From positions 1 to 5,855 of the forward strand of contig JAUYES010000220.1 of the NCBI GenBank assembly GCA_030691225.1: a stretch of DNA of 5,855 nucleotides, given 5' to 3'. This DNA is from Holophaga sp. (GTDB lineage Bacteria > Acidobacteriota > Holophagae > Holophagales > Holophagaceae). Made by a program: the position numbers and the translations under genes. Shown piece by piece: positions 1-5,855 of the stretch (position 1 is its first letter; every line of letters begins with the position of its first letter). The notes below the pieces were generated by a model. It was not told the DNA's origin. It saw nothing but the letters and a program-made list of their open reading frames with translations, and searched no databases.

Positions 1-47
1 GCTTTGCCTCGCACCAGGAACGAAGTAGGCTGAAATGTTTACGCATT

Positions 48-70
48 GCAGGGGTAAAATTTTTTACTGC
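48..70. repeat. Interrupted inverted repeat, possible operator or weak hairpin
   Basis: The arms GCAG (48-51) plus TAAAA (55-59) pair with TTTTA (62-66) plus CTGC (67-70). A GGG bulge (52-54) and a two-base centre (60-61) interrupt them. As DNA this is a near-symmetric dyad overlapping the -10-like TAAAAT. As RNA it would be a weak AT-rich hairpin followed a few bases later by a T-run (76-80). It could be a regulator site for the receptor gene, the terminator of an upstream gene, or chance in AT-rich sequence. The sequence alone does not decide. Confidence 0.3.
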
Positions 71-146
71 ACCTGTTTTTCTTCTCAACATACGCAATTG
101 GTTCCGGTGGCTTGTGCCGCCCTTTTTCGATTTTTCCACTAAGGGC

Positions 147-152
147 AAGGAG
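147..152 (+). promoter_or_regulatory. Shine-Dalgarno of the receptor gene
   Basis: AAGGAG ends six bases before the ATG at 159, which is near-ideal spacing. It fixes the start: a second ATG at 163 is out of frame, and the chosen start gives a proper signal peptide. Confidence 0.85.
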
Positions 153-158
153 TCCTGA

Positions 159-3100
159 ATGAATGCACGAACGAAAGGCCTCACGCTTCTGACTTCGCTA
201 GCCTGCGCCGTAGCAGCCTACGGTCAGACCAGCACAACCTCCGGAGCCATCCGTGGCAACGTGAAATCGAAAAAGGGTGGGGCAGTCGTCGGCGCCTCCA
301 TCACGATTCGAAATTCCGAAACAGGCTTTGCCAAGGTCGGAAGCACCGACGCCCAAGGCAGCTTCCAGTTCCCCTTCCTGCCGGTGGGTTCCTACGAACT
401 CACGGTCACCTCTCCCGGTCTTAGGAGCGCGAAGGATAACAACGTTCGGGTGAGCCTTGGCCAAACAGCGACCCAGAACTTCAACCTCGACACCGCCGAA
501 GCGATGGCAGTGGTGGAAGTCGTGGCCGAAACGACTGGGATCGATACAGCCCAGATTAATACCCAGACCTCCATCACTCAGGAGCTGGTGGAAGCCGTGC
601 CCATCAATGGCCGAAACTTCACTGATCTGGTATTGCTCACTCCCGGCGCTGCCGCCAACGCTGAAGGCTACCGTCAGTCGGTAGAAGGAGGCCGCGGCAT
701 CCAGAACAACCTCCAGATTGACGGTGCCAGCTTCAATTCCAAGTTCAATAGCGAGCTGCGGGGCGGCACCCGCATCCCCTTCTCCTTTGGCCAGGATTCC
801 ATCAAAGAACTCCAGGTCATCACCAACTCCTTCGATGCCCAGTACGGGGATGCTGTCGGAGCCGTCATCAATGCCGTCACCAAAACCGGCACCAATGAGA
901 TCAAGGGCTTAGCCTTTGTTCTGTTCCGGCCGAATTGGCTTGTAGCGAAGGTCAAGCCGGTTCCGTTCGACCCCAGCAACACTGTCAACCAGGATTCTGT
1001 GCGAACCCGCCAGTACCAGTCCCTCCAGCTCGGATTCAACTTCGGCGGCCCCATCATCAAGGACAAGCTGCACTACTTCCTCAATGTGGAAGTGCTGCGG
1101 AAGCGCGAAGACAGTGTCCCGACCTTTGGTTGGAGCAATACAAGCACGGGGAATTCCCAGGCCGACTACAACACCTTCTTCGGCCCAGGCGGCATGGGGT
1201 ATCTCATGGTCACCATGCCTGGCAAAACACTGGCCCAGGAAAACGGTTCACCCTGGACCGACGAGCAGAAGAACTTGGCCATCACGGGCCGCCTGGACTG
1301 GACCATCAACAACAATCACCGCGCCACCCTGCGGCTGAATTCCCAGACCTACAAGGGACTCAACGACATTTACTCTGGATCCCGGCGCAGTGATATCGCC
1401 GAATCCGGCAACTCCACGATCGAGAGCAACAGTCTTTCATCGGTGCTGGAAGTCCAGTCGATCCTTTCCTCGAACCTGCTGAACGAAGCTCGCCTGCAGG
1501 TGTCGACCGAAAAACGCCCGAACACACCCAATTCCACGATCTCCTCTCCCATCCGACTGGCGCAAATTGGCGGCGCCTATACCATCAATGCGGGCCAATA
1601 CTACATCGATCCCCGAACCACGGAAGAGAGCACAACCCAGTTCCAGGACAACCTCACCTTCATGACCGGCGACTGGACCTTCAAGGCCGGAGTGGATCTC
1701 CAGTTCATCAGCCTGAAGAACCGCTACTTGCCCAGTGGCATGGGCAATTGGAGCTTCCCCAGCTACCAAGCCGCCAGCCAGTGGTTCAGCGCGGGTGCCG
1801 TTCCCACCTCGGGCTCAATTTCATATACCCAGGGCTACTCACCCTTGGACGGCGTGAGCAGCTTCGATGAAAAATACCTTGCCGGGTACCTGCAGACCCA
1901 GTACGCGGGATTGCTCAACAAGCGCCTGCTCTTGAGCCTAGGCGTGCGGTACACAGGAGAGACCTGGAGTGATAATCCCAATCCCAATCCCAAGCTGCAA
2001 GGCCTGGACCGGGCTCCCAATAGCAAATCCCTGGATCCCCGTTTTGGCTTCAACTTCGATGTTTTTGGTAATGCCAAGACCGTGATCAAGGGCGGCTACG
2101 GCTGGTTCAGCGTTAGCAACCCAGGCCAGACCGTTTCCGGCGCCATCATGAACAAAGGAGTGAACCTCCTTTCCTACGTCATATCCAGCAGTTCGAATCC
2201 TGATGCCTTCACAACGGGCCTACTTTCGGCGACCCAGCGCTGGAGCACCCACAATCTGACCACCCAAGGTTCCCTGACTCCCGTCCCAGCAGCTGACCTG
2301 AGAGCGGCCTTCAACGCCGGCACGGTGTCGCCAACGTTAATCGACCCCGAAGCCAAAATGACCCAGGCCCGGGCCCTCTCCCTCGGCGTGGAACAGGTTC
2401 TTCCCAATGGTTTCCGCGTTGCGCTCCGAGGCACCTACAAGAAGTTCCTGAACCTTCAATACGCTGTGAACATCAATTTGGCCCAGTATGCCGAGGGGAG
2501 CACAACGGTCCTGAACCCGGCTATCTACAACGATGGATATGCCACAACTTGGAATCGTTTCTCCAACTCCACCGCCAATCGTCCTGGCCGGGCCATCGTA
2601 CGGGGCCGCTCGTTGGATCTCAGCGGCTTCGGTGATGTAATCCTCTCGAAATACGATGGTGAAGGTCGTTACCGCAGCCTCGTACTGGAAATCGCCCGCC
2701 GCTCGGACACCGGCTGGAGTTTCCAGGCCGCTGCGACTCTCGCCAAGGCCGAAGATAACAACTCCAACGAGAAGGCAACCCTGAACTCTCTCTCGGCTCT
2801 GACCGAGAATCCCGCCGATCCCCTCCAGTCCTTTGCGGTAAGCGATAACGACCGTACGCTCCGGGGCACGGTGGTCGTGATCGCCCCAACCCTATTTGGC
2901 ATCAAGGCCTCGGCTGTTTTGACCGCGACCACGGGCCGTCCATTGAACGCCACCTATTACGATGACCAGAACGGGGATGGGAAGTACATCGATACCTATG
3001 GTGGACGCAACGCCTTTAGGCAGCCCCGCGAGAAGACCTTCGACCTTCGCGTCTCCCGCAATTTCCGACTCACCAAACGATTCTCGATCGAGGGCACGAT

Positions 3101-3254
3101 TGACGTCTACAACCTGTTCAATTGGGCCAACCAGTACAGCAGCCAAACCACCTACGCGCTTTCGGGGGGAGCCTTGAACCCCGATTTCATGGCACTTAAT
3201 CGGCCGGATAACCGTACCCGCGAAGTCCAATTCACCCTCAAGACCCGCTTCTAA
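159..3254 (+). CDS. Oar-like TonB-dependent outer-membrane receptor
   Basis: This 1031-residue protein is the usual length for Oar-like receptors of Acidobacteriota and Myxococcota. What is seen: a signal peptide (about 1-22, Lys6, hydrophobic 8-20, cleavage near AAYG-Q); a carboxypeptidase-regulatory-like beta-sandwich (about 26-112, with DAQGSF and LPVGSYELTV motifs); a TonB-box-like VVEVVA (118-123); and a plug (about 130-246) with VPINGRNFTDLV (147-158), LQIDG (185-189) and GAVINAVTKTGTN (234-246). A predicted beta-barrel fills the rest, with FDLRVSRNF (961-969), DVYNLFN (982-988) and a terminal Phe in LKTRF, the usual outer-membrane assembly signal. The only cysteine is Cys16 in the signal peptide. 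The family moves substrates across the outer membrane using TonB-ExbBD energy; Myxococcus Oar is tied to protein secretion. The substrate here cannot be inferred, and no iron or sugar genes are nearby. The reading frame is intact. Confidence 0.93.
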   Translation: MNARTKGLTLLTSLACAVAAYGQTSTTSGAIRGNVKSKKGGAVVGASITIRNSETGFAKVGSTDAQGSFQFPFLPVGSYELTVTSPGLRSAKDNNVRVSLGQTATQNFNLDTAEAMAVVEVVAETTGIDTAQINTQTSITQELVEAVPINGRNFTDLVLLTPGAAANAEGYRQSVEGGRGIQNNLQIDGASFNSKFNSELRGGTRIPFSFGQDSIKELQVITNSFDAQYGDAVGAVINAVTKTGTNEIKGLAFVLFRPNWLVAKVKPVPFDPSNTVNQDSVRTRQYQSLQLGFNFGGPIIKDKLHYFLNVEVLRKREDSVPTFGWSNTSTGNSQADYNTFFGPGGMGYLMVTMPGKTLAQENGSPWTDEQKNLAITGRLDWTINNNHRATLRLNSQTYKGLNDIYSGSRRSDIAESGNSTIESNSLSSVLEVQSILSSNLLNEARLQVSTEKRPNTPNSTISSPIRLAQIGGAYTINAGQYYIDPRTTEESTTQFQDNLTFMTGDWTFKAGVDLQFISLKNRYLPSGMGNWSFPSYQAASQWFSAGAVPTSGSISYTQGYSPLDGVSSFDEKYLAGYLQTQYAGLLNKRLLLSLGVRYTGETWSDNPNPNPKLQGLDRAPNSKSLDPRFGFNFDVFGNAKTVIKGGYGWFSVSNPGQTVSGAIMNKGVNLLSYVISSSSNPDAFTTGLLSATQRWSTHNLTTQGSLTPVPAADLRAAFNAGTVSPTLIDPEAKMTQARALSLGVEQVLPNGFRVALRGTYKKFLNLQYAVNINLAQYAEGSTTVLNPAIYNDGYATTWNRFSNSTANRPGRAIVRGRSLDLSGFGDVILSKYDGEGRYRSLVLEIARRSDTGWSFQAAATLAKAEDNNSNEKATLNSLSALTENPADPLQSFAVSDNDRTLRGTVVVIAPTLFGIKASAVLTATTGRPLNATYYDDQNGDGKYIDTYGGRNAFRQPREKTFDLRVSRNFRLTKRFSIEGTIDVYNLFNWANQYSSQTTYALSGGALNPDFMALNRPDNRTREVQFTLKTRF
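1974..1991 (+). repeat. In-frame hexanucleotide tandem repeat, AATCCC x3
   Basis: Three perfect copies of AATCCC lie in codon register inside the receptor gene and encode Asn-Pro-Asn-Pro-Asn-Pro (606-611), followed by AAG. The segment follows a predicted strand (LSLGVRYTGETW) and probably sits in a barrel loop. Copy-number change would lengthen or shorten the loop by two residues without shifting the frame. Three copies is short, so chance or simple codon repetition is possible. Confidence 0.75.
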
Positions 3255-3305
3255 TCCGCCCACATGAGACACCCAAATTCAGCCTCAGTTTTCCCTGGAG
3301 GAAAA
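3255..3305 (+). other. Short intergenic gap, probable operon junction
   Basis: Fifty-one bases separate the receptor stop (TAA, 3252-3254) from the next start. The only self-complementarity is a four-pair stem (TGAG at 3265-3268 with CTCA at 3284-3287) before TTTT, too weak to call a terminator. No promoter-like boxes stand out. Spacing and orientation favour transcription read-through from the receptor into the downstream gene. Confidence 0.6.
3297..3301 (+). promoter_or_regulatory. Shine-Dalgarno of the Ig/NHL protein gene
   Basis: GGAGG followed by AAAA leads directly to the ATG at 3306. The spacing is slightly short but functional. The next in-frame ATG (3360, residue 19) has no such site and would remove most of the signal sequence, so 3306 is the start. 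Confidence 0.85.
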
Positions 3306-5855
3306 ATGATCACTCGCTTTTCTCGCAAAGGAGCCGCGACAGCCTCGGCCGTTCTTTGCATGAGCCTTCCCGCAGCATTCCTGGCCCTTCATACAGGCTG
3401 CGCCAGCAATCCCAGTGAATACAAAAATCCCTCACCTGCCATCTCGGTTTTCACGACGGGAACGATCAGCGGCACCACCTTTACCCCCACACCAGCCAGC
3501 AGCACGCTCGCCATCGCAAGTGGCGGTAGCGCATGGTTGCGGGCCAACTTCGGTATGAAGGATGGCAGCGCCGTTGTGACCCCAGGCAATATCCCGGTTG
3601 AAAGCAACGTCCCCTTCCAAATATCCAATATCCCCGCAACCACGACTTACACCCTTACCGTTACCAGCGGCGATGGCCAAAAAGCGACAGCCACCTGCAC
3701 GGTGACGGTGTTGGCGACACCCTCCGGCCTCACCTATACGAACGAGGACGCCGCTTACTACGTGGGAGTGCAGATCCCCACCAACACCCCAACGGTGGCT
3801 GGCGCTGCGCCCATAACGTACACCGTGTCCCCCAGTCTGCCCTCTGGGCTTAGCCTAAACGCCTCCACGGGAGAAATCACGGGTTCCCCACAGGCTGTGA
3901 CTACCCAAGCCACCTACACGGTGACGGCCACCAATACGGTTGGAAGCACCACCCGCGCGATCAAGATTGCCGTGGCGGCCACCCCGATCGACCTTTCCAT
4001 TTCTCCGACTGCCACCGGCCCTGGCGGATCGGCCATCCTCACCTGGAACGCCAATCTCGTCTCAGGACTCTTCTCTGCGGTTACTATCACCGCCACTCCG
4101 GCAGATTCTAGCCTTGGGACTTCCTTCAGCCTCTCGGGGACCAAGAATGTGGGTCCCCTTATGCTGACAACCACCTATACACTCTCGGCTACGCCAGCTG
4201 CGGGTGGGCCAGCCGTGACCAAATCCGTGGATATCACCGTGGGCTCGGCACCGGTCAATATCACCGGATTCACCGCGACTCCTAGCGTGACACCCATGGG
4301 GGGCACTTCTGCCCTTGCCTGGACCCTCACCGGCACACCTCTGACTCTGACCCTGGATGGCGCTGATGCCTTCGGAACTTCGGGCAAGACCGTTACGCCC
4401 ATTCGTCGCCAGACCTATACCCTTTCAGGCTCCAACGTCCTGAACGTGAGCCCTGCCACGGCAAATGTCGAAGTGGCCGCGCGAGGATTAGATATCGTGG
4501 CTGGTTCCTATGGCAGTGGGCGTGGTGCAGCCGATGGCGATCCCGATCCCAACGGCTTCAGCAGGGCGCGGTTCTACCGCATCAATGCCATTGCAGTGGA
4601 TCCTCGTGACGGCGCAGTGATCGTGGCGGACTATCAGAGCAGTACCATCCGCCGCATTGGACCCGACCGCAAGGTGCGCACCATCGCAGGCATCATGAAT
4701 GTCCAGGGCGCTGCTGGTGCGAACACAGATGCGACCAAGCTCAGCCAGCCCGCCAAACTCGCCGTCGATCCTGATACTGGAGATGTTTATGTGGGCGGTG
4801 AATACTTCACGACCCGCCGACTCTTGAAGCTCACCTGCACCGGTGTGGGCACCTACACAGCGAGCGTCCCCACCTTCACGGCCAACGCGGGAACCACTCT
4901 GCCAACTGCACCCAACAGCAATGCTTTCGCCGTGAATAATGGCAATTTCTACTGGGTGGATTTCAACACCAAAATGCTCTACAAGACGAACACAACTACC
5001 TATGCAACGGACATGATCCTTGACACATCTGCCACCTTCAGCGGTGCCGCCTCCATGGCAGCGGATTTCAACGGCGGGCGAAAATTGCTGTATGTGGCCT
5101 GCACCGGTGTCAGCGGAGCCTTTATCGCTAAGGTCTTCAAAATCGATCTGTCCCCCGCTACGCCAACTGCCACGCTAATTGCTGGTGGAGCAACCCAGAG
5201 CTACATCGATCACGCCACAGACGCGACCCTTGGAACCCTGAACAACTGCAGCGGAATCGCAGTTGATACCTCCGGCAATCTCTACATCGCCGATCAGCTC
5301 AACGCAGCCGTCCGGATGGTTCCTGCTGGAGGACTCTTCCAGAACGGCTTGGTCACCATCGCCGGCAAGGTGCCAACAGTTCCCACGACACCCATCAAGG
5401 GCTACCTAAACGCCTCCCAGACTCTGGGCACAGTGCTTCCCACTAATGCAGATACTCAAGCTACGCTCAGCCAGAATTACACCGTTGCGGTCCAGGGCGA
5501 CGGCACGGCAGGCACAAAGATTTATGTTGGCGACAATACCTCTGGCGCAGCCGATACCCAGTCCGTGCGATTGATCACCGTGTCTGGCACCACCACGAAC
5601 GGATACCCTGGCGGCGGCACCGTCTACACCGTTGATGATCCTGCACGTCCGGGTTACACCTTCGCGGGTGGTCCCATCGTGACTGGTGCCGTGGATGGCA
5701 TGGGCACTCTAGCCCAATTCAACTTTGCCTTGCCGGCGGCTACCTCCGAAAACACCGGCGCCAATCTTGCGGCGCTCCCCGATGGCAGCATGACCTTTGC
5801 CGCTGACACTAAGAACAACCTGGTCCGCATCATCGCCGCAAATGGCGCTGTGACG
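3306..5855 (+). CDS. Exported Ig-like/NHL-repeat protein, C-terminus beyond the window
   Basis: I read 850 codons without a stop to the last base; the gene is 3'-truncated by the window, not broken. Residues 1-31 form a signal sequence (Arg4, Arg7, Lys8, hydrophobic 10-28) ending in LHTGC with Cys32; His at -3 makes this an imperfect lipobox, so either a lipoprotein or a signal-peptidase-I substrate is possible. Ig-like modules follow at about 42-135, 139-224 (putative Ig, He_PIG-like, with LPSGLSLNASTGEITGSP), 228-312 and 316-391. Three of them share a TYTL strand at 114, 290 and 370. After an Asp-rich linker (410-418) come NHL-like blade motifs: VIVADY (438-443), VYVGGE (494-499), FYWVDF (548-553), LLYVAC (594-599), LYIADQ (659-664), IYVGDN (739-744) and MTFAAD (829-834), each near an IRRI- or VRII-type strand. 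NHL propellers usually bind proteins or other ligands; no catalytic motif is visible. It probably acts in the periplasm or at the cell surface, co-transcribed with the receptor. Exact function is unknown. Confidence 0.88.
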   Translation, partial: MITRFSRKGAATASAVLCMSLPAAFLALHTGCASNPSEYKNPSPAISVFTTGTISGTTFTPTPASSTLAIASGGSAWLRANFGMKDGSAVVTPGNIPVESNVPFQISNIPATTTYTLTVTSGDGQKATATCTVTVLATPSGLTYTNEDAAYYVGVQIPTNTPTVAGAAPITYTVSPSLPSGLSLNASTGEITGSPQAVTTQATYTVTATNTVGSTTRAIKIAVAATPIDLSISPTATGPGGSAILTWNANLVSGLFSAVTITATPADSSLGTSFSLSGTKNVGPLMLTTTYTLSATPAAGGPAVTKSVDITVGSAPVNITGFTATPSVTPMGGTSALAWTLTGTPLTLTLDGADAFGTSGKTVTPIRRQTYTLSGSNVLNVSPATANVEVAARGLDIVAGSYGSGRGAADGDPDPNGFSRARFYRINAIAVDPRDGAVIVADYQSSTIRRIGPDRKVRTIAGIMNVQGAAGANTDATKLSQPAKLAVDPDTGDVYVGGEYFTTRRLLKLTCTGVGTYTASVPTFTANAGTTLPTAPNSNAFAVNNGNFYWVDFNTKMLYKTNTTTYATDMILDTSATFSGAASMAADFNGGRKLLYVACTGVSGAFIAKVFKIDLSPATPTATLIAGGATQSYIDHATDATLGTLNNCSGIAVDTSGNLYIADQLNAAVRMVPAGGLFQNGLVTIAGKVPTVPTTPIKGYLNASQTLGTVLPTNADTQATLSQNYTVAVQGDGTAGTKIYVGDNTSGAADTQSVRLITVSGTTTNGYPGGGTVYTVDDPARPGYTFAGGPIVTGAVDGMGTLAQFNFALPAATSENTGANLAALPDGSMTFAADTKNNLVRIIAANGAVT

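Larger units (their letters stand above)
1..158 (+). other. Non-coding leader upstream of the receptor gene
   Basis: No credible coding region is visible here. The stretch is more AT-rich than the genes, with T-runs at 60-65, 76-80, 123-127 and 131-135, and it contains an interrupted dyad (48-70) and the receptor's ribosome binding site (147-152). I looked for sigma70-type boxes. TAAAAT at 55-60 resembles a -10 box but lacks a good -35 at the right distance, and TTTACT at 63-68 resembles a -35 but lacks a good -10. No promoter is therefore called. The receptor's promoter probably lies in this stretch if it is the first gene of its transcript, but upstream sequence is missing. Confidence 0.6.

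Noticed and set aside
31..68. Sigma70 promoter built from TAAAAT (55-60) or TTTACT (63-68)
   Set aside because: Neither box has a partner of acceptable match at 16-18 bases, and the region is AT-rich enough to give such hits by chance.
674..1066. Antisense open frame of 130 codons inside the receptor plug region
   Set aside because: It lies wholly opposite conserved plug motifs, and its composition looks like a translated shadow.
935..1393. Second + strand frame of 152 codons within the receptor
   Set aside because: The Pro/Gln/His/Arg-rich product is typical of an out-of-frame reading, and the receptor frame runs through without interruption.
2892..3272. Antisense open frame of 126 codons over the receptor's 3' end and the gap
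   Set aside because: It is the shadow of a strong coding frame, with no recognisable domain and no good ribosome binding site seen. The receptor motifs on the + strand account for the sequence.
3265..3291. Possible terminator between the two genes
   Set aside because: Only four pairs in the stem (TGAG/CTCA) with a long loop and four T residues; too weak to stop transcription on its own.
3306..3380. Twin-arginine signal in the Ig/NHL protein
   Set aside because: The basic residues are Arg4, Arg7 and Lys8 with no adjacent Arg-Arg; it reads as a Sec-type signal.
1..5855. CRISPR arrays, insertion sequences, tRNA or rRNA genes, phage or defence genes
   Set aside because: No spaced repeats, transposase motifs, terminal inverted repeats or RNA gene signatures were seen. 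Both genes are ordinary envelope proteins.

Overview
The window holds two genes on the + strand. The first is a complete gene for a large outer-membrane TonB-dependent receptor of the Oar-like type (159-3254). The second starts 51 bases downstream (3306) and stays open to the last base; it encodes an exported Ig-domain/NHL-repeat protein whose C-terminus lies outside the window. The base composition is moderately GC-rich. Oar-like receptors with an N-terminal carboxypeptidase-regulatory-like domain, next to exported Ig plus NHL propeller proteins, are characteristic of Acidobacteriota. The wording of several motifs feels closest to the Holophagae (Holophaga/Geothrix group). That placement is recalled family knowledge plus inference, not a search result.

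Layout: bases 1-158 are a non-coding leader with an AT-rich interrupted dyad (48-70) and a strong Shine-Dalgarno (147-152). Bases 159-3254 encode the receptor: signal peptide, carboxypeptidase-regulatory-like domain, TonB-box-like segment, plug, and C-terminal beta-barrel ending in Phe. Bases 3255-3305 are a short gap with a second good ribosome binding site and no convincing terminator. Bases 3306-5855 encode the second protein: signal sequence with an atypical lipobox-like Cys32, four Ig-like modules, an Asp-rich linker and at least seven NHL-like blade motifs.

Same orientation, a short gap and no terminator suggest co-transcription. A plausible but unproven reading is that the receptor takes up or exports something across the outer membrane while the second, surface- or periplasm-exposed protein binds a ligand or partner beside it. 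This would be loosely analogous to SusC/SusD pairing, but with an unrelated lipoprotein fold. No mobile element, RNA gene, CRISPR array or defence system was seen; the window looks like ordinary chromosomal cell-envelope sequence.
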